This document shows positions 8,060 to 15,373 of a stretch of 42,712 bases of DNA, piece by piece. A model generated the notes under the pieces. That model did not search any database, was not told where the DNA came from, and saw only the letters and a program-made list of their open reading frames with translations. The stretch is from JABMPO01 sp964539785 (GTDB lineage: Bacteria > Fidelibacterota > Marinisomatia > Marinisomatales > TCS56). The translations under genes and the position numbers were made by a program. The stretch is taken from assembly GCA_964539785.1 (NCBI GenBank), contig CAZIJQ010000018.1, positions 1 to 42,712 on the forward strand. The letters run 5' to 3'. Position 1 is the first letter of the stretch. Each line of letters opens with the position of its first letter.

Positions 8060-9301
8060 ATGAGTGACTTGAAACAAAAGGCCAGGGAGCAGAAAGACCT
8101 TTTGAAACATATGATTCTCCAGTTGCATGAAGGGGCGGCACCGGAGCAGGTGAAAAAACGTCTGGCAGATTTAATGGGTAAAGTACCCTATGAATATGTG
8201 GTGGAGGTCGAACAGGAATTGATTGCCGAAGGTATGCCGGCGGCTGAGATATTAAAATTATGCGACATTCATGTAATGGCCATGGAAGGACAAATCGACA
8301 CTTCTGGTGAACAAATCGCCCCGGCCGGTCACCCGGTCCACACTTTCAAACAGGAAAATCAGGCGCTGACCTGGGTCATCAGCGATATTGAAAAGCTGTA
8401 TCAAGTGATTCTGGCAACTACCAATAGCGATGGGATGGACGATTACCTGTTTAAGCTACGAACCCAGTTCAATTCACTGTCAGATGTTGAAAAACACTAC
8501 CGTCGCCTGGAGAACCTGCTGTTCCCATTTCTGGAAGAACACGAGATTACTGGTCCACCTACAGTGATGTGGGGCAAGCACGACGAGGTGCGGGAAATGC
8601 TGAAAAGTGCCCACGATGGCTTACGTAAAGTGGCCGTCGATAATCTGGTTGGATTACAATCGGTGGTAAAACTGATTCTCAAACCTGCCACCAAAGCTGT
8701 CGCTGATATGATTTACAAGGAAGAGGAAATTCTTTTCCCCATGTCCATGGACACCCTGACAGAAGCCCAGTGGTATCAGGTTTATCTGCAGAGCGCCGAG
8801 ATTGGCTTTTGCCTCTTCGATCCCACAACCGAATGGCATCCCGAAAATGCGACTGAGGTCGATCTGCCGACTCCAGATCTAAACACAGTCCGACTGCCCA
8901 GCGGATCACTGGCAGTACCGGAGTTGCTGGCGATTCTGAACACCATACCATTTGATGTCACCTTTGTTGACAAAGATGATACGGTGCGTTATTTCTCCCA
9001 GGGGCGGGAACGTATTTTCGAACGCAACCGGGCTATCATTGGCCGTAAAGTCCAGTTCTGTCATCCGCCGAAATCGGTCCATATCGTTGAACAGATATTG
9101 GCAGATTTCAAAGCCGGGAAGGAAAATCATGCTCAATTCTGGCTGACGCTAAATGAACGTTTTTTGTGCATTGAGTATTATGCTCTTCACGATAAACAAG
9201 GAGAGTATCTGGGGGTATTGGAAGTAAGCCAGGATTTAACCGATAAACGAGCCCTGCAGGGCGAGCAACGACTATTGAACTATGTAAAAGAAGGAATATA
9301 A
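8060..9301 (+). CDS. DUF438 / hemerythrin-like / PAS domain protein
   Basis: A 413-residue cytoplasmic protein in three parts. Residues 10-80 match DUF438. Residues 88-230 look like a hemerythrin HHE domain, with candidate diiron ligands in HPVHTF (91/94), EKHYRRLENLLFP (His146), WGKHDEVR (His174) and EEEILFP (about 221-227). Residues 285-405 form a PAS-like domain (FDVTFVDKDDTVRYFS to YLGVLEVSQDLTD). The family is widespread in anaerobes near Rrf2 regulators and is thought to sense or bind O2 or NO through its metal centre; this is family knowledge, not shown here. It lies 40 bases after rrf2, with GAGGT upstream of the start and an operator half site beside it. Confidence 0.85.
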   Translation: MSDLKQKAREQKDLLKHMILQLHEGAAPEQVKKRLADLMGKVPYEYVVEVEQELIAEGMPAAEILKLCDIHVMAMEGQIDTSGEQIAPAGHPVHTFKQENQALTWVISDIEKLYQVILATTNSDGMDDYLFKLRTQFNSLSDVEKHYRRLENLLFPFLEEHEITGPPTVMWGKHDEVREMLKSAHDGLRKVAVDNLVGLQSVVKLILKPATKAVADMIYKEEEILFPMSMDTLTEAQWYQVYLQSAEIGFCLFDPTTEWHPENATEVDLPTPDLNTVRLPSGSLAVPELLAILNTIPFDVTFVDKDDTVRYFSQGRERIFERNRAIIGRKVQFCHPPKSVHIVEQILADFKAGKENHAQFWLTLNERFLCIEYYALHDKQGEYLGVLEVSQDLTDKRALQGEQRLLNYVKEGI

Positions 9302-9303
9302 CT

Positions 9304-9843
9304 ATGAGTGGATGCGCAACCGGAAATTTTATCCATCGCAAACCGATTACCCCCGATTTAACCGCAACTGATTTTCTGGAGAATTACCCCGAATTGGAAG
9401 CACAACTGCTGGAATATGCTCCTGACTTGAAGGATATACAAGGTACCGATTTATTTGTGACTATCGCTAATTCGGTGACCTTACAGCACTTGGCCGATAA
9501 TCTTAGTAAGCCAGTACTGGAGGTCATAACTGAATTGCGGTCAAAGGCCAGTGCAGTAACCGGTGTTGCTTTTGATAATGAAGCGAATGCCCCGGATTGG
9601 TTCGAAGCTGATCTGGTGAAAAAGACTATGGATGCCCAGACACTACTGGCAGCCGGTGGTCATCCATTGAGTGCGATTCTGGAGGGGTTACCGAAACTAG
9701 CACAGGGCGAAATCTTCGAATTGATAACGCCTTTCCTGCCAGAACCGCTGATTGAGCGCCTGCGCCAGGATGGCTATCCTGCCTGGAGTAGTTGTGATGA
9801 AGCCGGACTGTTCCATAATTATTTTCATAATCGGAGGAAATGA
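9304..9843 (+). CDS. DUF1858 plus DUF2249-like protein
   Basis: A 179-residue protein with an N-terminal DUF1858-type helical domain (about 15-70: ITPDLTATDFLENYPELE, then TLQHLADNL) and a C-terminal DUF2249-like region (about 97-172: PDWFEADLVKKTMDAQTLL, GEIFELITPFLPEPLIERL). A GAAGGA Shine-Dalgarno lies at the end of the DUF438 gene, only 2 bases separate the coding regions, and the end overlaps the start region of the cupin, so translation is probably coupled. DUF1858, DUF2249 and DUF438 proteins commonly cluster in nitrogen-oxide-metabolism and stress loci. Biochemical function is unknown. Confidence 0.8.
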   Translation: MSGCATGNFIHRKPITPDLTATDFLENYPELEAQLLEYAPDLKDIQGTDLFVTIANSVTLQHLADNLSKPVLEVITELRSKASAVTGVAFDNEANAPDWFEADLVKKTMDAQTLLAAGGHPLSAILEGLPKLAQGEIFELITPFLPEPLIERLRQDGYPAWSSCDEAGLFHNYFHNRRK

Positions 9844-9845
9844 AA

Positions 9846-10190
9846 ATGTCTGATAACCTTATCGAGAATTTTGTCACCGGTCTGGACTTTTCAACCCTGG
9901 CCGGCAAGATTGAATATCAATCTACTTCGATTGTCAGCCAAACTTTGTTGAAGGATGAAATGGGCACCGTGACTTTGTTTGCTTTTGACCGCGGCCAGGG
10001 GCTTAGCGAGCATACAGCTCCTTATGATGCAACCGTCCATGTGTTGGAAGGCGAGGCCGAGATATCCATCGATGGTATACCCATGACCGTTACCGCTGAT
10101 CAGCAGTTTGTTATGCCGGCCAATCATCCGCATGCTTTACAGGCTGATTTTAAATTTAAAATGCTGTTGGTGATGGTAAAGGCTTCATAA
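9846..10190 (+). CDS. Small cupin-domain protein
   Basis: A single-domain cupin of 114 residues. The conserved barrel motifs are GQGLSEHTAPYDATVHVLEG (histidines and Glu as potential metal ligands) and MPANHPHALQ. I chose the ATG at 9846 because GGAGG at 9833-9837 is 8 bases from it, against only 2 bases from the upstream in-frame ATG at 9840. Such stand-alone cupins often bind a divalent metal and a small molecule, but the ligand here is unknown. It is the last gene of the Rrf2 operon, convergent with the histidine kinase gene. Confidence 0.83.
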   Translation: MSDNLIENFVTGLDFSTLAGKIEYQSTSIVSQTLLKDEMGTVTLFAFDRGQGLSEHTAPYDATVHVLEGEAEISIDGIPMTVTADQQFVMPANHPHALQADFKFKMLLVMVKAS

Positions 10191-10219
10191 CTGCTGATAT
10201 TTTTTAATTTTTTATCAAA

Positions 10220-10239
10220 CCTGCTTATTGGTGAGCAGG
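10220..10239 (-). terminator. Weak terminator-like hairpin between convergent genes
   Basis: CCTGCT-tattggtg-AGCAGG. On the minus strand the stem is followed by an interrupted T/A-rich stretch (GTTTGATAAAAAATT), so any termination is probably weak and would act on the sensor kinase transcript. Confidence 0.35.
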
Positions 10240-10257
10240 CGAAAAGGCTGATTACTT

Positions 10258-11571
10258 CTATTGGAGTTTTGGCAAGGTAATAAATATGGTAGTTCCCCGA
10301 CCAAAAGTGCTTTTCAGGTCTAGATTGCCAGCATGTGCCTCAATTATTTTCTGGCACAAACTTAACCCCAAACCATATCCGCCCGTCGCTTTGGTTCGGG
10401 ATTTATCTACCCGATAAAATGGTTCGATTACCATTTTCAAATCCTCTTCAGGGATTCCTTGACCAAAATCATGAATTTTTATTTCAACCTGGTCAGCGAT
10501 TGAATTTAAGAAGATTTGTACAGGATCAGCATCCTGCGGAGAATACTTAAGGGCATTTTCAATAATATTTTTCAAACAGATCTGAATTCGGTCAGGATCA
10601 ACATTAACTAATAATTCGGCTGGGTTGGCGACCAGATTGATACCTGGTTTTCGCCCACTGTAATGTTTGATAATTTCTTTGATCATGAACACCAGATCGG
10701 TGTCCTGACGACGTAAACCACCATGTTTGGTTTTCAGGCGTTCCGACTCTAGAATTTCTGTGACCATCGTTTCCATCTCTCTAATGTCCTCGGCAATCCC
10801 GAGGCGCACCGGCCGGCTCTTTACCTTTTCCAACGCTACTTTAATTCGCGTCAATGGTGATCGTAATTCATGACTGACATCCAGGAGTAATTGTTCCCGG
10901 GCGGCAATCATATCACGAATACGCAGGATCATTTTATTGAATGATACGGTCAGGCGTCCCAATTCATCCCTTGAGGTTACTGGAACCTGATATTCAAAAT
11001 TTGCCATATTTACCTGCTGAACACCATTTTCCAAAAGACGAACGGGTTTCAGTACTTTTTTAATGGCGTGGTAAGTAAAGATCATTATCAGGATTATCCC
11101 GGCCAATAAAATTAACAGACTGGAATTATGCTCGCCTGGATTTCGCTGGAAATTAAAAGCCAGCAGATAATCCGTTTGATCCCGGGTAATATTTATGTAA
11201 AAGCGACCACGATGGAAATCAGCACGCGCATCATCGGATTTGAGTATTGATATACGATGACGTGTTTCTGGAAATTTCAGATTTGGTCGAGATGACCAAT
11301 CCAGATCGGGTTGGCTGACTTTTATATCAATATTCAGTTCAGATGATAGTGTACGGGCCATGCTGGTGTCAGGGGGTGTCCCAATCTCATCGATAAGAAA
11401 ATTTGAATAGCGTTCTATATTAGAGCGCAATATTGAATGAGGTTTTTCATCAGTGGCTAGTATCCAGAAAATGCCCGTCCATGCATACATTAAAATGCCT
11501 GCCGCGATTAAGATAAGCATCAGGCGCATAAAGAGCGATTGTTGACGCCTTTTATGCATCGTCATCGCCAT
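10258..11571 (-). CDS. Sensor histidine kinase (CpxA/EnvZ-like architecture)
   Basis: A 437-residue membrane kinase. TM1 is about 14-38 and TM2 about 151-170, enclosing a periplasmic domain of some 110 residues; a HAMP linker (171-223), a HisKA domain with phospho-acceptor His234 in DVSHELRSPLTRIK, and a HATPase domain with NIIENALKYSP, DFGQGIPEED and TGGYGLGLSLC follow. The start overlaps the upstream response regulator stop by 20 bases, indicating a coupled pair. Together with the CpxP/Spy-like gene at the front of the operon it resembles an envelope-stress system. The periplasmic sensor region is not clearly homologous to CpxA by eye, so the signal is unknown. Confidence 0.9.
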   Translation of the reverse strand: MAMTMHKRRQQSLFMRLMLILIAAGILMYAWTGIFWILATDEKPHSILRSNIERYSNFLIDEIGTPPDTSMARTLSSELNIDIKVSQPDLDWSSRPNLKFPETRHRISILKSDDARADFHRGRFYINITRDQTDYLLAFNFQRNPGEHNSSLLILLAGIILIMIFTYHAIKKVLKPVRLLENGVQQVNMANFEYQVPVTSRDELGRLTVSFNKMILRIRDMIAAREQLLLDVSHELRSPLTRIKVALEKVKSRPVRLGIAEDIREMETMVTEILESERLKTKHGGLRRQDTDLVFMIKEIIKHYSGRKPGINLVANPAELLVNVDPDRIQICLKNIIENALKYSPQDADPVQIFLNSIADQVEIKIHDFGQGIPEEDLKMVIEPFYRVDKSRTKATGGYGLGLSLCQKIIEAHAGNLDLKSTFGRGTTIFITLPKLQ

Positions 11572-12241
11572 AGAACATATATCCAGCTCCTCGGATTGTG
11601 CGCAGGAAACGTGGATTTTTCGGATCGTCGCCCAGCTTAGCGCGTAAGCGACTGATCAATACATCAACCGAGCGGTTAAATGAATTCCACTCGATCCCGC
11701 GGATTCCGTCGAGAATTTTATCCCGGTCCAAAACCTTTGATGGATTCTCGGAAAGGAAATTCAACATTTCGAACTCAGCGGTGGTTAAATCAAGTTTCTC
11801 CCCATTCAGTGCTACACTGTAAGTATTGGAGTTGATAATCAGAGGTCCGAATGTCTTGATCGGTTTTTTTGCCGCGGCTGATCCACGCCGCAGTACCGAT
11901 TTGATCCTGGCCACCAGTTCCCGTGGTTCGAATGGTTTAGGCAGATAATCATCGGCTCCAATCTCCAAACCCAGAATGCGATCAGTAACATCACCTCTGG
12001 CGGTCAACATTAATATTGGCACTGAACTGATTTTTCGTATTTCCTTACAAGTCTCAAATCCATCCATCTCAGGTAGCATTATGTCCAGTATTACCGCATC
12101 CGGTTCATTTTGCTTGATCTGACACAGACCTTCCCGCGGTGATGTTACCGCTGATACCCGGAAAGAAAACTGTGCCAGATAATCCAAGAGCAGATTATTT
12201 AGCTTGCGATCATCATCGATGATTAATACGGACTCATTCAT
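11552..12241 (-). CDS. OmpR/CpxR-family response regulator
   Basis: A 229-residue regulator with a receiver domain (acidic pocket D9-D11 in VLIIDDDRKL, phospho-acceptor D53 in ILDIMLPEMDG, Lys in LPKPFEPREL) and a C-terminal OmpR-type winged helix (LDLTTAEFEMLNFLSENP, then SVDVLISRLRAKLGDDP and TIRGAGYMF). It lies 56 bases after the CpxP/Spy-like gene and overlaps the kinase gene by 20 bases. A CpxR-box-like direct repeat upstream of the operon suggests autoregulation. Confidence 0.92.
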   Translation of the reverse strand: MNESVLIIDDDRKLNNLLLDYLAQFSFRVSAVTSPREGLCQIKQNEPDAVILDIMLPEMDGFETCKEIRKISSVPILMLTARGDVTDRILGLEIGADDYLPKPFEPRELVARIKSVLRRGSAAAKKPIKTFGPLIINSNTYSVALNGEKLDLTTAEFEMLNFLSENPSKVLDRDKILDGIRGIEWNSFNRSVDVLISRLRAKLGDDPKNPRFLRTIRGAGYMFYGDDDA

Positions 12242-12297
12242 AATTCAAATCTAAAGAGGTGAGGCGGGATTTTAAATTAAAATCCCGCCCATAGCTT

Positions 12298-12744
12298 TTA
12301 ATGGCGACAATGACGTCGAGTAGCTTTCTTCTCAATGTGATCGGCCAGTTTTGTCCGCTGCTCCGGTGTCAGGATAGCATGCAGTTCACTGAATTTGGTA
12401 ATCATTAGACTAATCATTTCATCGATTTGTCCGGTTTTTTCATCGGCCATGGCTGAGATCAGATCCATATCAAGTTGATCGCTCCGCAATTGTTCTAAAA
12501 GGACAGCGTGATGTTTCTGCTTATCTCCCATTAACTCCTGACCTTTAGACATTAGATCATTAACTATCTTTCGTACTTCACTGGACTGCAGTTCGGATAG
12601 ATTTAGTGTTTTGGTCATCCGTTTAACGATATAATTCGCTTTTTTCTCAGGATCACCTGATTTATGCATGCGATGGCCACAACCGGAGAATAAACCCAGT
12701 GCTATCAAAGCAGTGCCACCAAGTATTAATGTTTTTGTAATCAT
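12298..12744 (-). CDS. Spy/CpxP-like periplasmic lipoprotein
   Basis: A 148-residue protein starting at ATG 12744, chosen because AAGGA is correctly spaced 6 bases upstream; an in-frame ATG at 12780 would add an unlikely N-terminus before the signal peptide. The signal is MITKTLILGGTALIALGLFSGC, with a lipobox Cys. The mature part is helical and charged, with LSELQSSEVRKIV and the signature-type LTPEQRTKLADHIEK (LTxxQ) of Spy/CpxP/CnrX proteins, and is His-rich at both ends (CGHRMHK, RRHCRH), consistent with metal binding. Family members are periplasmic chaperones or metal-sensing adaptors that restrain their cognate kinase. Position ahead of the response regulator and kinase supports that role here. 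Confidence 0.8.
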   Translation of the reverse strand: MITKTLILGGTALIALGLFSGCGHRMHKSGDPEKKANYIVKRMTKTLNLSELQSSEVRKIVNDLMSKGQELMGDKQKHHAVLLEQLRSDQLDMDLISAMADEKTGQIDEMISLMITKFSELHAILTPEQRTKLADHIEKKATRRHCRH

Positions 12745-12818
12745 GATTTTTCCTTTCTGTTTTATCATTTTACTGCCCAAGCTTAAACAATAGAGGATAA
12801 ATGGCTGATTGCCCTATT

Positions 12819-12833
12819 GTAACAGAATGTAAA
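12819..12833. promoter_or_regulatory. CpxR-box-like direct repeat upstream of the Cpx-like operon
   Basis: GTAAC-AGAAT-GTAAA on the plus strand matches the CpxR consensus GTAAA-N5-GTAAA with one mismatch, about 75 bases upstream of the operon start. A TACAAT -10-like hexamer overlaps it on the minus strand. The response regulator of this operon is the likely ligand; this is inference from similarity to the E. coli site. Confidence 0.5.
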
Positions 12834-12859
12834 CGGAAGTTGAATATATACTACCTTGA

Positions 12860-13016
12860 GTCACCCTGAGCTTGACGAAGGGTACTTCTTTTTGGTTACG
12901 GCTTGCTCTGCCATACAACTACATTGTCATACTGAACGCAGTGAAGTATCTCAAACACAGTAAGGACGTAAATGGGAAGTTTGAGATTCTTCTTCGCTTC
13001 ACTCATCAGAATGACA
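12860..13016. repeat. R2-type repeats (three segments)
   Basis: TCACCCTGAGCTTGACGAAG (from 12861) is an R2 copy. GTCATACTGAACGCAGTGAAG (from 12927) faces CTTCGCTTCACTCatCAGAATGAC (ending 13015), a second variant forming a large imperfect inverted repeat with TCTCAAA/TTTGAGA near its centre. No coding sequence is seen in 12781-13249. Confidence 0.7.
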
Positions 13017-13041
13017 AATACCTATTACTTTTGTAAAATTA

Positions 13042-13198
13042 AACCGATAAATCGGTTACAAATCCGGTGAATTTTTGACCCACGACTGAAGTCGTGGGCT
13101 ATTATTTGATTGGATTATACCGCCCATATTCAGTAATCCAGCCCACAGTTTTAACTGTGGGTCAAAAACAAAAAATCAACCTAACCGTTTCAACGGTT
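13042..13198. repeat. R3 composite repeat: nested hairpins flanked by AACCG palindromes
   Basis: CCCACGACT-ga-AGTCGTGGG (13079-13098) and CCCACAGTT-tt-AACTGTGGG (13142-13161) are two hairpins that also pair with each other through outer TTTTTGACCCAC / GTGGGTCAAAAA. The block is bracketed by AACCGAT-aa-ATCGGTT (13042-13057) and AACCGTT-tc-AACGGTT (13183-13198). The design resembles a paired-REP (BIME) unit. Confidence 0.75.
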
Positions 13199-13249
13199 TC
13201 CAATATTGTGTCCGGTGTAAATTTGCTGTAATAAATAATTGGTATTGCA

Positions 13250-13669
13250 ATGAAATCATATCACAAAGAACTCTGGTTAAACATCCCGGAACGGATGGAT
13301 TTTATCAATATTACTCCTGATGTGGAGGCGGCCCTGCGGGAGAGCGGCATCCAAGAAGGCCTTTGCCTGGTAAATGCTATGCACATCACTGCATCAGTAT
13401 TTATCAACGATGATGAATCCGGTCTCCACCATGATTATAAACACTGGCTGGAGGAACTGGCACCCCACGCTCCTATTGAACGCTACCAGCACAACCGCAC
13501 CGGTGAGGATAACGGCGACGCCCATCACAAACGGCAGATCATGGGCCGGGAAGTGACAGTGGCGATAACTGACGGTAAACTCCATTTCGGCACCTGGGAG
13601 CGAATTTTTTACGGTGAATTCGACGGTCGTCGCAACAAGCGCGTGCTGATTAAAATTATCGGGGAATAA
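13250..13669 (+). CDS. yjbQ: YjbQ family (UPF0047) secondary thiamine-phosphate synthase-like protein
   Basis: A 139-residue protein of the compact UPF0047/YjbQ family. Hallmarks are GLCLVNAMHITASVFINDDE (about 38-57, with conserved His and Asn), HRTGEDNGDAHHKRQIMG with the metal-binding His cluster, and a C-terminal FGTWERIFYGEFDGRR. E. coli YjbQ has weak thiamine-phosphate synthase activity in vitro or by suppression; the physiological function of the family is unsettled. It heads a tightly packed four-gene run; the GGGGAATAA at its end serves as ribosome-binding site for the next gene 5 bases away. Confidence 0.9.
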   Translation: MKSYHKELWLNIPERMDFINITPDVEAALRESGIQEGLCLVNAMHITASVFINDDESGLHHDYKHWLEELAPHAPIERYQHNRTGEDNGDAHHKRQIMGREVTVAITDGKLHFGTWERIFYGEFDGRRNKRVLIKIIGE

Positions 13670-13674
13670 CCCAG

Positions 13675-14268
13675 ATGGGTAATTTAGATCGCAAAACGTT
13701 AGCATATATCGCTGTGTTTGGAACTTTCTGGGGACTACTGGAAGCTTCCCTGGGATCGGTGCTGCACGGTTTGCGAATTCCCTTTTCTGGCTCGATTCTA
13801 TCAGCCCTGGGATTGATCATTCTGCTTACGGCTCGAACGCTGAATAACGTCCGTGGCAGCAGTCTGCTAATGGGGCTGATCGCCGGCACGATCAAGATGC
13901 TGGGCTTTGCCACTATCAAGCTGGGTCCATTTGTGGGAATCACCATGGAAAGTCTGATTGTGGAAGTGATTGCCAGCGGAATGGGTATCGGTCTACCGGG
14001 CTTTTTGCTGGCGGGAACGTTAGTGGGCATCTATCCGATTGTTCAGGCCGTAGTTACCAAATCAATTCTGTTCGGTGCCAATTTTGTACCAGTGATTCTT
14101 GAAACCGCCCAGGGATTTTCCGATTCGGTGGGACTGGCATTGGGCTGGTGGTTGCTGGCTCTGTATATAATCATTCACCTGGTTTTCGGCCTGACTGCCG
14201 CCGTGGCCGCTTGGTTGATTCAAAAACGAATCCGATTATCACTGGAAGGTCACAACACTGTTGAGTAA
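13675..14268 (+). CDS. Integral membrane protein, ECF-transporter S-component-like
   Basis: A 197-residue hydrophobic protein with about five or six membrane segments (roughly 9-28, 40-55, 62-78, 83-98, 104-125, 157-182). Conserved-looking polar features in the membrane part include WGLLEASLGSVLHGL (Glu and His) and GPFVGITMESLIVE. Size and topology match the substrate-binding S components of energy-coupling-factor transporters, and the next gene has an EcfT-like N-terminus, so this is the likely specificity subunit. No canonical EcfA ATPases are nearby. The ligand is not evident; thiamine-related or Mo-cofactor-related compounds are guesses from yjbQ and mobA next door. Confidence 0.6.
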   Translation: MGNLDRKTLAYIAVFGTFWGLLEASLGSVLHGLRIPFSGSILSALGLIILLTARTLNNVRGSSLLMGLIAGTIKMLGFATIKLGPFVGITMESLIVEVIASGMGIGLPGFLLAGTLVGIYPIVQAVVTKSILFGANFVPVILETAQGFSDSVGLALGWWLLALYIIIHLVFGLTAAVAAWLIQKRIRLSLEGHNTVE

Positions 14269-15373
14269 ATCCAAGCGCTGGCTCATCGCTTTGACAGTGC
14301 TGGCGGGCATTATCTGGTTGAAATCAGCGCCACTCTGGATCACTATGGCAGTTACTGTAGTATCCGGTTGGGCCTATCCGTCAGCGGTGCGCCCCTTGAA
14401 GAGTATCAAATTCTGGTTTGCCATTGGATTGCTGGTAGTCATTGTGCCCCTGTTCGCTGGCGTGCAGGACTGTTCACTTTTATGGATCACCTATTCCAGT
14501 GCTAAATTAGCCCAAACCTCACTAATGGCCCTGCGGGGGATTGTGGTCTTCCTGTTCATTCAAGTTCTGACGGTTGATTTGGACAGCGAAAAATTCGCCC
14601 AAAGATTGGCAAAACTTGGCAGTCGAAACTTTGTGACACTCTACGAATTATCCCGAGAGATAATTCCCAATTCCCGCTATATTCTGAATACTCGACTTAA
14701 GCGACAGCGAAAATTTTCAATCGCTAGTTTCCGGCCGACTGCCCTGTTGAATTTGGTAAGCCAGGTTTTTGTGGATTTAATTCACCTGGCCGAGCGACTG
14801 AACCAGCCCTATCAACCCCGACTTGATCAGAATCCGGTCCTGTTAATTGATAAAATTGTCGGCAATGATCTGCCCGCAGTGATTGTCGTAACCGGGGAAC
14901 CGGGGACTGGAAAATCGACCTGGTTGCAGGAATTGCGGCAGGAATTGGACAACCGATCTATTGCCGTTGGTGGTGTGATCACCAAACGAGAATACGAATC
15001 TGAATCGACTTGGAAACTGGTAATGACCGACATCACCAGCGGTGAGAGGAAGGTGGCTGCCACCATGGAACCCCGGGAGCAATCAATCGAAACCGAGCAT
15101 TATTATTTCGATCAGATTGCGTTGAACTGGGGTTCACAGCGGCTAAATGCCGCAGCGGGGGATTGGCTGATAGTTGACGAGGTCGGAATTTTTGAATTTA
15201 ATAAACAGGGTTTTTTTCCAGCTCTACAACAGCTTGATGAACAATTTACTGGTGTACTGGTGCTGTCCCTGCGGAAATCGCTGCTGGTGGAACTGAACGA
15301 TTTTCTGGCCCGGGAATTATCCCACCTCCATTCCTGTCAACGCTATTTTGTGATTTTGGATGAAGCGGATTGA
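14261..15373 (+). CDS. Fusion of an EcfT/CbiQ-like membrane domain and a THEP1-type NTPase
   Basis: A 370-residue protein starting at TTG 14261, 8 bases inside the previous gene. Residues 1-105 hold four hydrophobic segments (about 7-20, 24-40, 50-67, 85-104); residues 106-190 are amphipathic and basic with KLGSRNFVTLYELSREIIP, reminiscent of the cytoplasmic coupling region of EcfT/CbiQ. Residues 205-370 are a THEP1-like (NTPase_1, DUF265) domain: Walker A GEPGTGKST (212-220), Walker B LIVDEVG (303-309), and GGVITKRE typical of that family. THEP1 proteins hydrolyse NTPs; their role is unclear. The fusion suggests that the NTPase takes the place of, or regulates, the usual EcfA motor. The NTPase half is confident, the EcfT half tentative. 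Confidence 0.72.
   Translation: MSKSKRWLIALTVLAGIIWLKSAPLWITMAVTVVSGWAYPSAVRPLKSIKFWFAIGLLVVIVPLFAGVQDCSLLWITYSSAKLAQTSLMALRGIVVFLFIQVLTVDLDSEKFAQRLAKLGSRNFVTLYELSREIIPNSRYILNTRLKRQRKFSIASFRPTALLNLVSQVFVDLIHLAERLNQPYQPRLDQNPVLLIDKIVGNDLPAVIVVTGEPGTGKSTWLQELRQELDNRSIAVGGVITKREYESESTWKLVMTDITSGERKVAATMEPREQSIETEHYYFDQIALNWGSQRLNAAAGDWLIVDEVGIFEFNKQGFFPALQQLDEQFTGVLVLSLRKSLLVELNDFLARELSHLHSCQRYFVILDEAD

Noticed and set aside
13042..13198. CRISPR array
   Set aside because: The repeats are few, palindromic, of unequal spacing and without unique spacers of constant length; no cas genes are nearby.
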